A stretch of 13,941 nt of DNA from Candidatus Iainarchaeum sp. (GCA_017608775.1 JAFCFF010000012.1:1-13941), one strand, 5' to 3'; positions 1 through 7,007 are shown, numbered from the stretch's first letter. Notes: a model not told the origin generated them from the sequence alone. Program-made: numbers and translations.

Positions 1-115
1 AGTCGTTAACAACCTCTAAACCCTTGTTAAATCTTCTTCCTATCTCCTCCCTTAGTTTAGAGGCAATTAGGCTCTTCCCTATTCCAGGGGTTCCAGTTAA
101 AACAACTCTTATCAT
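1..115 (-). CDS. Small P-loop nucleotide kinase, AK6/Fap7-like (5' end only, cut by window edge)
   Basis: Only the first 38 codons are present; the frame is open to base 1. The protein starts with a short beta strand leading straight into a P-loop (residues 2-15, MIRVVLTGTPGIGKS), followed by a helix rich in Lys, Arg and Glu. A Walker A motif GTPGxGKS at the extreme N terminus of a small archaeal protein is typical of the AK6/Fap7 family of adenylate kinase-like NMP kinases, involved in ribosome maturation in eukaryotes and archaea; that assignment rests on this one motif. The ATG lies 30 nt after the fttA stop on the same strand. No Shine-Dalgarno is visible; a T6AAG box near -26 could give a leaderless transcript. 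Other short P-loop kinases or ATPases remain possible. Confidence 0.55.
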   Translation of the reverse strand, partial: MIRVVLTGTPGIGKSLIASKLREEIGRRFNKGLEVVND

Positions 116-145
116 AAAAAGCATTTTTAAAACAAGCTTAAAAAA

Positions 146-2050
146 TTACCTAAGTCTGATGGAATCAAGGTTTTGGGGAGCAACAACACTGACCCTGAAC
201 TTTTTTGTTATGTATTTTGCAAACTCCTCTACCTTGTTTTTTTCTCCATGGTTGACAATAATTTTTTTTGGCAGGGGCTGTAGGTTCCCAACAAACGCAA
301 CAAGCTGGTTTCTGTCTGAGTGTCCTGAGAAGCCCTCAACAGTTTCTATTCTTAGATTTACGTCAATTTTCTTCTTTTTTCCGTTTTCCTGAACTATGAT
401 TTCCTTAAGCCCGTTTTGGATTCTTCTTCCCTGGGTTCTTTCCGCCTGGAAGCCAACAAACAACAAACAGTTTTTGGGGTCATGGGCCATCTTATTGAAG
501 TATTCCACCACAGGACCGCCAACCATCATCCCACTAGTCGCAAGGATTACTGCTCCTCCATCCTCAAGAATTTTATCTCTATCTTCCCTCTCAACATCCC
601 TGAAAATTTCAACAGTAAATGGATTGTCATTGTGTAGAATCCTTCTTTGGAGGTTTTTCCTTAGAAACTCTGGATAAACAGTATGGATGGCAGAGGCCTC
701 CTTTGTCATGCCGTCTGCGTAGATTTTTGCTTTTTTGCTTAACCTACCTCTTTTATCAAACTCCTCTAACGTAAGCATTACTTCCTGGCCCCTTCCAACA
801 GCAAAGACAGGAATCAAGACATTCCCTCCTTTTTCAACAACCTCATTTATAATTCTGATAAGGTTTTCCTCCGCATCTTTTCTTGACGGCTGTTTATCCT
901 CCGAGCCACCATAGGTGCTTTCAAGGATTAGTGTCTCAAGCCTAGGGAACTTTGTTTTTATTGGCTCAAACAGCCTTGTGAACCCAAACTTTATGTCCCC
1001 AGAGTAAAGTAGGTTGTGGTTTCCCTCACCAAAGTGCAGATGTATCATTGTACTTCCTAAGATATGGGCTGCGTTGAAAAAAGTAAGCTTTATGTCAGGG
1101 GCTATGTCAGTTACCTCGTTATAGTTTCTTGTTACACAGTGCATAAGAGCTTTTTTCACGTCTTCCTCTTGATAGAGTGGGGTTCTTCCCTCCTTCTGAG
1201 CAACTTTTATGTAGTCTATGTGTAGCAAGGCCATAAGGTCTCTTGTTGCTTCTGTGCAGTAAATAGGCCCTCTAAAACCAAGCTTGAAAAGATATGGTAG
1301 TGCCCCGGAATGATCCATGTGTGCATGACTTAGTACAACCGCATCAAGCTCGTTCACAGGAAACCTTAAAATCTCAAGTAGAGGCAGGTCCTCTTCTCCA
1401 CCTTCCCCAAAACCCATGCCACAATCAAGCAATATTTTTGTTTCTGGCGTTTCTATGAAGATACAGCTCCTTCCAACCTCCTTGAACCCACCAAGACTTG
1501 TTATCCTTACCCAGCCATCTTGGTTTTTTCTTCCCCTGTAAATTCTTTCTGAAACTTCTCTCAGGAAATCTCTTCTCTCCCTTGCGTTGTTTGAGAGAAA
1601 AAACCTTAGTCCCTCAAGGGTTTTTGATGGTTTTGCAGGAGTTCTTAGTATGTGTGGTGTCCAACCAGTTCTTGTTATTATTTCCTTTAGTGTTGTACCC
1701 TGCTTTCCTATAACCAAGCCAGGCTTTAAGCAGTCTATCACAACCTCGCTGAAGGGTTTTTCAAAATAAATTGTTTTTATTTGTGCATCCTCTGGGACAA
1801 TTTCTCTTATTATTTTTTCAGACTCTTTCTCATCAAGCAGTTGATTCTTGGAGGTCCTTATCTTGACCTTTTTTTTAAGTTGGATAGCTAGTTTTGAAAC
1901 AAGAGTTTCATCATCAAAAAAAGGTTTTTGGTTTTTTGTGTAAATCACAATGTCTGTTCCCTCTATTTCCACAGAACCTATATCCGCCCTGTTTTCCAGG
2001 ATTTCCCTTATCTTTGTTTCAACATCTTTCTTATAATCTTCTATTTCCAT
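146..2050 (-). CDS. fttA: aCPSF1 / FttA: KH-domain beta-CASP ribonuclease, transcription termination factor
   Basis: 634 residues, the full length of the archaeal KH-CPSF family. Residues 1-70 form an N-terminal KH-like region and about 70-145 a second one with the GKQG loop (115-118). The metallo-beta-lactamase core follows: LLDCGMGFGE (207-216), metal-binding HAHMDHSG (242-249), AAHILGS (327-333) and GDIK (351-354). The beta-CASP domain comes next, then GFSGHSD (573-579) and NHGE (600-603), which complete the active site. All metal ligands are intact. In archaea this homodimeric exo/endoribonuclease cleaves nascent RNA at U-rich sites and terminates transcription. It lies 42 nt downstream of psmB, a neighbourhood also known in Methanocaldococcus. 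The start is supported by GGTGA seven nt upstream of the ATG. The psmB-fttA spacer contains a perfect 6-bp hairpin. Confidence 0.96.
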   Translation of the reverse strand: MEIEDYKKDVETKIREILENRADIGSVEIEGTDIVIYTKNQKPFFDDETLVSKLAIQLKKKVKIRTSKNQLLDEKESEKIIREIVPEDAQIKTIYFEKPFSEVVIDCLKPGLVIGKQGTTLKEIITRTGWTPHILRTPAKPSKTLEGLRFFLSNNARERRDFLREVSERIYRGRKNQDGWVRITSLGGFKEVGRSCIFIETPETKILLDCGMGFGEGGEEDLPLLEILRFPVNELDAVVLSHAHMDHSGALPYLFKLGFRGPIYCTEATRDLMALLHIDYIKVAQKEGRTPLYQEEDVKKALMHCVTRNYNEVTDIAPDIKLTFFNAAHILGSTMIHLHFGEGNHNLLYSGDIKFGFTRLFEPIKTKFPRLETLILESTYGGSEDKQPSRKDAEENLIRIINEVVEKGGNVLIPVFAVGRGQEVMLTLEEFDKRGRLSKKAKIYADGMTKEASAIHTVYPEFLRKNLQRRILHNDNPFTVEIFRDVEREDRDKILEDGGAVILATSGMMVGGPVVEYFNKMAHDPKNCLLFVGFQAERTQGRRIQNGLKEIIVQENGKKKKIDVNLRIETVEGFSGHSDRNQLVAFVGNLQPLPKKIIVNHGEKNKVEEFAKYITKKFRVSVVAPQNLDSIRLR

Positions 2051-2057
2051 TGTTTTG

Positions 2058-2062
2058 TCACC
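2058..2062 (-). promoter_or_regulatory. Shine-Dalgarno of fttA
   Basis: On the minus strand the bases read GGTGA, complementary to the archaeal 16S 3' end, and end seven nt before the fttA ATG. The site implies that fttA is translated from a leadered message, probably as part of the psmB transcript. Confidence 0.6.
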
Positions 2063-2073
2063 AGAAACTGTAA

Positions 2074-2089
2074 AGCCTTTTTTAAGGCT
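2074..2089 (-). other. Perfect inverted repeat in the psmB-fttA spacer (possible RNA hairpin or TATA-containing site)
   Basis: AGCCTT-4 nt-AAGGCT is a perfect 6-bp stem with a 4-nt loop, extendable by a G-U and an A-U pair. It begins 3 nt after the psmB stop and ends 23 nt before the fttA ATG. Its centre also reads CTTAAAAAAG, an acceptable archaeal TATA box about 31 nt before that ATG. It could be an intra-operon processing or attenuation hairpin, a promoter, or both; the sequence does not decide. Confidence 0.45.
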
Positions 2090-2092
2090 CTT

Positions 2093-2761
2093 TTATTTTG
2101 TTTTGCTACCTATCTTCAAGTAAATTTTTTCTAAATCTTTTTCAGAAATTTCCCTATACCCTTCCTTATCTATTATCGCAACAATAGCGCCCTCTCCCCC
2201 AGAAAACAAATCTCTTTTCTTTGCTGCCTCTATTGCTCTTAAGGCAAGCACTATTGCTTCTTCTTCCTTCATGTCTTCCTTATATTCACTATCAAGTAAG
2301 CCCAAGGCAAAAACACTTCCCGAACCCGAGGAAAACTTATCAAACTCAAGAACCGCCCCATCAACATCTATTTTATAGAGCTTAGGAGCTTTGTCATAAC
2401 CAGCAATAAAAAACGCAGCTGCAAGCCCTAAAAACGCAGCTATGTCTAACCTGCTTCTGTTGATAAAGCTTAGGAAGTTTGAAACTGCTTTTATGTTTAT
2501 TTTTCTTTCCCTCTCAACCTCGTAATTTTCTATGTATGTTTTCAAAAAGTTCTTGAGTTGTTGCGCTGCCGAGACGCTTCCTGTCAAACCCATTCCAACA
2601 AAATTAGTTATCTTATATATTTTTGGAAACCTATCCTCAACAATCATCCTGCCAGAAACTCTCTTGTCTGATGCAAGCAAGACAAACTCTTTACATCTTA
2701 TTCCAACAAGAGTTGTGCCTGCTCTCAAACTGTTAATTTCCTCCCCTATTTTAACTTCCAT
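2093..2761 (-). CDS. psmB: 20S proteasome beta subunit (catalytic)
   Basis: 222 residues. A 15-residue propeptide ends in Ala-Gly before the catalytic threonine of GTTLVGI (Thr16 here, Thr1 after autocleavage). Asp32 in ASDKR matches Asp17 of the mature enzyme. Lys47 in RFPKIYK is the likely Lys33 equivalent, one residue early. Further family signatures are GLTGSVSAAQ, SSGSGSVFALGLLD and KKRDLFSGGEG. The mature protein forms the two inner heptameric rings of the 20S core particle in the cytoplasm and provides the proteolytic sites. No alpha subunit is in the window. The 106-nt upstream spacer holds a TTTAAA box about 61 nt before the ATG, so psmB may have its own promoter although it follows the FKBP gene on the same strand. 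No Shine-Dalgarno is visible. Confidence 0.95.
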   Translation of the reverse strand: MEVKIGEEINSLRAGTTLVGIRCKEFVLLASDKRVSGRMIVEDRFPKIYKITNFVGMGLTGSVSAAQQLKNFLKTYIENYEVERERKINIKAVSNFLSFINRSRLDIAAFLGLAAAFFIAGYDKAPKLYKIDVDGAVLEFDKFSSGSGSVFALGLLDSEYKEDMKEEEAIVLALRAIEAAKKRDLFSGGEGAIVAIIDKEGYREISEKDLEKIYLKIGSKTK

Positions 2762-2815
2762 AAAAACACTTTTTTCAAAGAAAAAGATCTGAGCCTATAT
2801 GATAAAGCATTGCTA

Positions 2816-2829
2816 AAACTTTTTAAACC
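2816..2829 (-). promoter_or_regulatory. Candidate psmB promoter (TATA box)
   Basis: On the minus strand the bases read AGGTTTAAAAAGTT, a good archaeal TATA box in the 106-nt gap between the FKBP gene and psmB. It would start transcription about 35 nt before the ATG. A second, weaker candidate (CTTTATCATATA, around 2796-2807) lies nearer. A long gap here, compared with 8-42 nt between the other genes of this strand, also argues for a promoter. Confidence 0.4.
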
Positions 2830-2867
2830 TTTTTTCTGCCTTTTTTGCCGTTTCTCCAAATGTAAAA

Positions 2868-3524
2868 TTATCTCTCTTGTTTTTTTACACCTTTGCCCAC
2901 ATCTTTGTTCTTTCTCTTACTCTTTTTTCTTTCTTTGAAAAATTCGATCTTGATTTCCTTGTCAATATCCTCAAACAACCTCTTTACAATTTTCTCTAGG
3001 TTTTGGCTTAGTTTTTCCCTTATAAATATCTTGTTTTTCTTGATTTCATAGCTTAGGCCTTTTTCCTTTTTCATCAAATATGCCAGGCCATCTGAAACCT
3101 TCTTTGCTATTGCCTCCAACTTTTCTTTTCCCTCAAGTCTCTTGACAAGCCTTACCTCAAAGCTGACATCTCTTCCTGCCAGGGGATGGTTGAAGTCAAC
3201 AACAACCCTTCCACCAGATATTGTTCTTATGACCCCATATCTGTTGTTTATATCAACAACAAGCCCAGGAGCTGGCCTTATTTTTCTTTTCTTGAATTCG
3301 TTGATAGAAACTATGGCAACCAAATCTCCCTTCCTTTCCCCATAGGCATCTTTTGCCTTTAGGCTGATTTTTTTTGTTTCTCCCTCTCTCATTTTTTTTA
3401 GGGCTTCTTCTACACCACTCACAACCTCAGACTTTCCAAGGATTATATCGATATCTTCCTTTGTTTTCTCAAAAACTTCACCATTTTTAAAGCCCTTATA
3501 GTTTATTCTGTAAACCTCTACCAT
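2868..3524 (-). CDS. FKBP-type peptidyl-prolyl cis-trans isomerase, long archaeal (FKBP26/SlyD-like) form
   Basis: 218 residues. The split FKBP fold occupies about 1-65 and 105-130, with the insert-in-flap chaperone domain between (about 66-105). Family marks are the DAYGERKGDLV segment (59-69) and DFNHPLAGRDVSFEV (110-124), near-invariant in SlyD and long archaeal FKBPs. A C-terminal alpha/beta extension (about 131-196) resembles the extra domain of the 26-kDa Methanocaldococcus FKBP, followed by a very basic tail (from about 198). The expected role is proline isomerisation and holdase/foldase activity in the cytosol. There is no His-rich metal-binding tail as in bacterial SlyD. The start is fixed by GGTGA four nt upstream, and the preceding gene ends only 18 nt away, so the two are probably co-transcribed. 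Confidence 0.92.
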   Translation of the reverse strand: MVEVYRINYKGFKNGEVFEKTKEDIDIILGKSEVVSGVEEALKKMREGETKKISLKAKDAYGERKGDLVAIVSINEFKKRKIRPAPGLVVDINNRYGVIRTISGGRVVVDFNHPLAGRDVSFEVRLVKRLEGKEKLEAIAKKVSDGLAYLMKKEKGLSYEIKKNKIFIREKLSQNLEKIVKRLFEDIDKEIKIEFFKERKKSKRKNKDVGKGVKKQER

Positions 3525-3528
3525 TTTT

Positions 3529-3533
3529 TCACC
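3529..3533 (-). promoter_or_regulatory. Shine-Dalgarno of the FKBP gene
   Basis: The minus strand reads GGTGA with four nt (all A) before the ATG. This is the clearest internal ribosome site of the minus-strand gene run, and the same four-nt spacing helps choose the start of sepF. Confidence 0.65.
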
Positions 3534-3542
3534 AAACCCAAT

Positions 3543-4160
3543 CTAAATCAGGGCAGCCACAAAAAACATCGTAACAGCGATTATCGCAACAACAATAAGT
3601 CTTATTGTCTCATCTATGGTAATGGGAAGGCTTAGCCCTCTTAGTATGACATAGACAAAGAGTGCCGAGAATAACAAACCCACACCAACAATAAGCTTTG
3701 CAAGCCACCAGGGTTTTCTCCCAGTAAGTCTTAGCCTTTCTATGTCGATTTTTAGCTGTTCAATCTCCTTTGTCAAATCCTCAGTTCTTTTCCTTGTTTT
3801 TTCTACTATGCCGAGTGCAGACTTGCTAAGTGACTTTATTTTTTCCTCTAGCCCTGCAGCTTTTTCCTGGGATAGTTTCTCAAACGCCTTTTCTTTTTCT
3901 TTTATTCGTCCTGAAATAACTCTGTCTATTTCTTTTTCCTTTTTTTCTATAAAACCACCAAACTTTTTCTCTACTATCTTTGCTATCTCTCTTTCCAGCA
4001 AAGCAAAGGTGTTTGCCTCTGCAATCAAAAGAAGCCTTTTTGCTTCTTTTTCCCTTACTCCCATTGCCTCTAGTGTTTTGGTGATTTCCTCGTTGCTTTT
4101 TCCCTGTCTAACCATTTTCTGAATTATTTCTATTATTCCCTCTTCTTTCTTTTTTACCAT
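3543..4160 (-). CDS. Coiled-coil protein with two C-terminal membrane helices, unknown function
   Basis: 205 residues, family not recognised. Residues 8-47 look like a small helical, possibly winged-helix, module (KSNEEITKTLEAMGV). About 50-145 is a highly charged Lys/Glu-rich helix suited to a long coiled coil. Two hydrophobic segments follow, about 151-173 (starting with Trp-Trp) and 185-205, separated by a short Pro-containing loop and ending at the C terminus. The predicted topology is a large cytoplasmic coiled-coil stalk tethered by a hairpin of membrane helices. The start has GGCGA four nt upstream, a degenerate form of the GGTGA seen at neighbours. It starts 8 nt after the stop of the upstream membrane-protein gene and is probably in the same operon. 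Function cannot be inferred beyond a membrane-attached scaffold. Confidence 0.8.
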   Translation of the reverse strand: MVKKKEEGIIEIIQKMVRQGKSNEEITKTLEAMGVREKEAKRLLLIAEANTFALLEREIAKIVEKKFGGFIEKKEKEIDRVISGRIKEKEKAFEKLSQEKAAGLEEKIKSLSKSALGIVEKTRKRTEDLTKEIEQLKIDIERLRLTGRKPWWLAKLIVGVGLLFSALFVYVILRGLSLPITIDETIRLIVVAIIAVTMFFVAALI

Positions 4161-4168
4161 CTTCTCGC

Positions 4169-4813
4169 CTAAACTATTAAAATCTCTTTGTTTAATATTT
4201 TTTCCTCTTCCTCGTATTTTATCAAAATACGTATTAAGAAGACTCCTTTCTCCAAACCCTTAAAAAACAAATCCCTTTCTTTGCATCTTTCTTTTATTTC
4301 TAGGGTAAACGTTTTTTTTCTAACGCCCCCCACAATGTGTTCGAGGCCCTCAGAAAAAATTTCTATCTCAACAGTTTGTGGATTGGATGAGCAAACCCTT
4401 AAAGTTTGTTTGATTGTTTCACCAACAGAAAAGCTGCTTTCACCCAAAATTTCTGATTTGATTTCTCCAGCTGTTTGTTGAATATTGAAGGAGAGATTTA
4501 TTGGCTGGTGAAAGTCTGCCCTTATCCAAACTTCTCTTTCTCCCTCCTCAAAAGGAAGATCAATTAACTTTTTTTCATCTGGCTTTAGTGTTTTTATTTC
4601 TTGTCTAAACCCATCTCCAACAATTACAACATTTTTAATTTCGTGATTAGAAACGTTTTCTATTTCCAGTGCAACTCCTTTTGGTGTTTGTTTTATTTTT
4701 CCCCTTAGTCCAATGTTGAAATAAAGAGAGTAAACAAGAAGAGCAATAAGAACACTTATAAAAATTACAAACATGCCAAAGATAAACATCTTTGTTTTTG
4801 GTTTATAAGTCAT
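4169..4813 (-). CDS. Single-pass membrane protein with extracytoplasmic beta-rich region, unknown function
   Basis: 214 residues from the chosen start. A basic N terminus (KPKTK) precedes one membrane helix (about 9-32), so the remainder should face outside. About 35-115 and 120-214 look like two beta-sandwich modules (alternating hydrophobic strands, VALEIENVSNHEIKNVVIV, then a TLRVCSSNPQTVEIEIF stretch), resembling Ig-like or CARDB-like surface domains; no specific family is recognised. Cys141 and Cys177 could form a disulfide. The frame is open upstream to 4906, but that would add 31 atypical residues and overlap the divergent gene. The ATG at 4813 has an A/T box (AATTAAAAAAG) centred about 25 nt upstream, as expected for a leaderless start. 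It heads the minus-strand run. Confidence 0.75.
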   Translation of the reverse strand: MTYKPKTKMFIFGMFVIFISVLIALLVYSLYFNIGLRGKIKQTPKGVALEIENVSNHEIKNVVIVGDGFRQEIKTLKPDEKKLIDLPFEEGEREVWIRADFHQPINLSFNIQQTAGEIKSEILGESSFSVGETIKQTLRVCSSNPQTVEIEIFSEGLEHIVGGVRKKTFTLEIKERCKERDLFFKGLEKGVFLIRILIKYEEEEKILNKEILIV

Positions 4814-4832
4814 CTCAGATGAAAAAGGTAAG

Positions 4833-4851
4833 TTCTTTTTTAATTCTTTAT
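4833..4851. promoter_or_regulatory. Divergent promoter region of the two membrane-protein genes
   Basis: The 54-nt spacer between the divergent ATGs (4813 minus, 4868 plus) contains one A/T-rich element. On the minus strand AATTAAAAAAG is centred about 25 nt before the ATG. On the plus strand TTTTTTAATTCTTTATCC lies 18-33 nt before the first ATG and about 27-42 nt before the second (4877). Both genes could therefore be leaderless and share one TBP/TFB loading zone. Confidence 0.5.
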
Positions 4852-4867
4852 CCTTGTTTAGAGTTTT

Positions 4868-5983
4868 ATGCCCTTCATGCCAACACCACTCAAAACAAAA
4901 GAACAACTTGAAAAAAGAAAAAAAGTTTTTTCTATTGTTTTAACACTGATAATTGTTTTTTCCTCTCTTTCTATACTTCTCTATTTTTCCTTCTCCCCAG
5001 GCGAAGACAAAGGCACTCAATCAGCTGTTGGAGAGGGAAATATTGAGATTTTTGTTGCACAGGATTTAAATGCCACAATTGTTCAAAAGACAAACAACCT
5101 TGTTTTGCTCTTAGAGCCCCTCAAATCCCTGACAAATAAAGAAAGGGAAATTTCTGATATTTTTTCAAAAAACTTTAGGGTTTTTGGTGTTTCCTGTCTA
5201 GACACGGAAGACAATAAAACAATCTGCAGGGTGGAGCTTTCCAAGGCAGAGGAAAAGCCCCTAGAAACCATGGAGGACTATAAAATGCTTTTCTCACAGA
5301 TTCTTTCCTCAATCCAAAACAGGGCAGCTCTTGTTGAACTCTACAACGTTGTTTTTGCCTCTGTTTCTGGGGAAGCAAGCCTAACAAACATCAACACAGG
5401 AGAAACACTAACCAAGGATATTACAGGAACCTACAAAACCCAAGTTCTTCTTGAGGATCTTGACTCCTCTAAGCTCAGGACAGCAGCCTTTTTCTATCTC
5501 CAGGAAAAGACAATGGTAAACGCAATTTTGTTTTCCCAGACATCTGTCGATAGGGAACAAGAAATAAAGGCAGAAAAAATAGAGAAAACAGATTTTTATA
5601 GGGTTGTTATCTCCTTTGACTCAAACAGCTCAAGGGAAGAGGCAAGACTCACACTCAGCTCCAACTTTCCCTATCTTGAAATCTCCGACAGCGAGGAGAC
5701 CTCCCTGTATGCTCTTGACATAACATACAGAAGAAAAGACTTTGAGGATTTTCTTGGAAGGCTAAGGGCTGTCCTGAAAGAGGGAGCGATAAAAAAAACA
5801 GACCAACAGGTAACAATCATCTTTCCAAAAATCACAAATATTGACGGAAAACCAACAATCTTAGAGGAAAACACGTTCTCTCTCTACTTTGACAAAAAGG
5901 CAGTTGATGAAAACCGTTTCAAGCTCTTTATAAGCAAAAGGAACAACGTTGCAAGAGTTATTGAAATTAAGCCGGCCTATTGA
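4868..5983 (+). CDS. Membrane-anchored extracytoplasmic protein, unknown function
   Basis: 371 residues; start could equally be Met4 (4877). A basic stretch (KTKEQLEKRKK) precedes one strong membrane helix at about 20-42, then roughly 330 residues outside the membrane. No signal-peptidase or lipobox cysteine site is evident, so it is an N-in/C-out anchored protein. Cys110 and Cys120 are ten residues apart and are candidates for a disulfide. The exterior part shows repeated strand/helix patterns; one segment (about 240-310) may repeat the fold of an earlier one (about 90-170), but I recognise no family. It is transcribed away from the other single-pass membrane protein and converges on NAC with a 34-nt gap. 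A function in the cell envelope is inference from topology only. Confidence 0.8.
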   Translation: MPFMPTPLKTKEQLEKRKKVFSIVLTLIIVFSSLSILLYFSFSPGEDKGTQSAVGEGNIEIFVAQDLNATIVQKTNNLVLLLEPLKSLTNKEREISDIFSKNFRVFGVSCLDTEDNKTICRVELSKAEEKPLETMEDYKMLFSQILSSIQNRAALVELYNVVFASVSGEASLTNINTGETLTKDITGTYKTQVLLEDLDSSKLRTAAFFYLQEKTMVNAILFSQTSVDREQEIKAEKIEKTDFYRVVISFDSNSSREEARLTLSSNFPYLEISDSEETSLYALDITYRRKDFEDFLGRLRAVLKEGAIKKTDQQVTIIFPKITNIDGKPTILEENTFSLYFDKKAVDENRFKLFISKRNNVARVIEIKPAY

Positions 5984-6000
5984 TTTGGGTTTTAAAATTT

Positions 6001-6017
6001 CTAAAAAAAACTAAAAA
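6001..6017 (-). terminator. U-rich terminator downstream of NAC
   Basis: Directly after the NAC stop the minus strand reads five T, AG, eight T, AG. Oligo-U runs are the classical archaeal intrinsic stop and also the kind of site used by aCPSF1/FttA, which is encoded in this window. The same 34-nt gap must also end the convergent plus-strand gene, whose own 3' sequence (TTTGGGTTTT) is weaker. Confidence 0.55.
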
Positions 6018-6347
6018 TTATTTTTGAAGCTCCAATATCGCCTTTGCAAGATCTCCTCCCATTTTCCTTAGTACCTTCTCCACAACACCCCTTTTCTTCC
6101 CTGTTTTTTCCATAGCCAATTTTATGTCTTCCTCACTAATTTCTGGCTCTTTTTTTACCTCCTTTGCCTCTCCGACTATCTGGTAGCTTTCCTGTCCTTG
6201 CATCTCTATCTTCACAACCTTTGGGTTTATTATCTCAAGCTCCTTGTCCCTAAGTCTTATAACAACTTTTTGGGCATCGAGCTCCGTACTCTTTACACCG
6301 AGCTGGTCCATCATCTTTTTTATATTCCCTAGGTTTCTTGGAAACAT
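6018..6347 (-). CDS. nac: Nascent polypeptide-associated complex protein (archaeal NAC)
   Basis: 109 residues, the usual size of archaeal NAC. MFPRNLGNIKKMMDQLGV at the N terminus is the family opening. The NAC beta-barrel spans about 17-62 (VVIRLRDKELEIINPKVVKIEM, then YQIVGEA), followed by a short charged linker and a C-terminal UBA domain (about 70-109: SEEDIKLAMEKTG, MGGDLAKAILELQ). As a homodimer it binds ribosomes near the exit tunnel and shields nascent chains. The ATG has an A/T box centred about 25 nt upstream and no Shine-Dalgarno, so it is probably leaderless. It shares a 50-bp spacer with the divergent gene at 6398. Confidence 0.95.
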   Translation of the reverse strand: MFPRNLGNIKKMMDQLGVKSTELDAQKVVIRLRDKELEIINPKVVKIEMQGQESYQIVGEAKEVKKEPEISEEDIKLAMEKTGKKRGVVEKVLRKMGGDLAKAILELQK

Positions 6348-6367
6348 ATCAAAAAAACATCGAAAAA

Positions 6368-6377
6368 ATTTATTAAT
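6368..6377. promoter_or_regulatory. Single A/T box apparently serving two divergent leaderless genes
   Basis: ATTTATTAAT, nearly symmetric, is the only TATA-like element in the 50-nt spacer between the NAC ATG (6347, minus) and the next ATG (6398, plus). Its centre is 25 nt from one ATG and about 26 nt from the other, the TATA-to-start distance of archaeal promoters. Purine-rich flanks on both sides (CGAAAAA on plus, AAGGAG on minus) could act as BREs for TFB loading in either orientation. Confidence 0.6.
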
Positions 6378-6397
6378 CTCCTTTTCTTTCTTTTTTT

Positions 6398-7003
6398 ATG
6401 AGAACAATCATAAGGGAGAAAGACCTAAAAGCTTTGGGGGTAACTGATGGGGACATTCCTTACTTCAGGCTTTTCCTGAATAAGAATGTTTTAAGACATG
6501 ATGGTAAAAAAATAGTTTACCCAAATAAAAAAGCTATCAATAAAAAGATAAATGATTCAAGGAAGAAAAGAAAAGAGCTGGTAAAGTCCCTAAAAAACTG
6601 GCAAAAAAAGCTTTTTCTGGCTGAGAATCAGAAAACCCTTAACGAAATTATGAAATACACCTCTCCATTATTTTGGAAACACATGTTTAAGTACATAACA
6701 GATAAAAATTACAAAGATGTTTTTAACAACGTTAAAATCCCTCTACATCTTGTTAGAGATAAAAGATATTCCAAAGTTTTGGAAACTTTCCTAAGGGACG
6801 AAGACTATAGAAAGAGACTGAGCATCACAATACAGCACAGCTTTGTTTATAAAAACAAAAGAAGGGTTGGAGGGCATTTTGACACCCTTACAAAACACAG
6901 GGTTGAAACTGCTGAAAAAAACATAATAAACCTCTCGGACAAACTTAGCTCTTTGGACGAAGAACTAAAAACACTATCTGTTGTTTTGAAATACGTGAAA
7001 TAG
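6398..7003 (+). CDS. Basic, lysine-rich protein of unknown function
   Basis: 201 residues; no family recognised. There is no signal peptide or membrane helix. The protein is strongly basic, with Lys/Arg clusters at 42-68 and about 150-170, and aromatic-rich patches (PLFWKHMFKYITDKNY at about 90-105). The last 35 residues form an amphipathic helix with leucine spacing (IINLSDKLSSLDEELKTL) suited to a coiled coil. The overall look is a nucleic-acid- or ribosome-associated cytosolic protein, but that is inference from charge only. It sits between NAC (divergent, shared spacer) and Hel308 (34 nt downstream, same strand, with its own A/T box). The ATG is 26 nt after a TATA-like element, consistent with a leaderless start. 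Confidence 0.75.
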   Translation: MRTIIREKDLKALGVTDGDIPYFRLFLNKNVLRHDGKKIVYPNKKAINKKINDSRKKRKELVKSLKNWQKKLFLAENQKTLNEIMKYTSPLFWKHMFKYITDKNYKDVFNNVKIPLHLVRDKRYSKVLETFLRDEDYRKRLSITIQHSFVYKNKRRVGGHFDTLTKHRVETAEKNIINLSDKLSSLDEELKTLSVVLKYVK

Positions 7004-7007
7004 TTTC

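Noticed and set aside
24..677. Plus-strand open frames opposite fttA
   Set aside because: They lie wholly antisense to a complete, motif-perfect fttA, encode Ser/Phe/Leu-rich peptides typical of reversed AT-rich coding sequence, and lack promoter or ribosome sites.
3742..4122. 126-codon plus-strand frame opposite the coiled-coil protein
   Set aside because: Ser/Phe-rich reverse reading of a Lys/Glu-rich coiled coil, a well-known artefact.
4814..4906. 31-residue N-terminal extension of the membrane protein ending at 4169
   Set aside because: It would overlap the divergent gene's start and add an atypical Cys/Trp/His-rich stretch before a basic-plus-membrane-helix N terminus; the ATG at 4813 has a well-placed A/T box.
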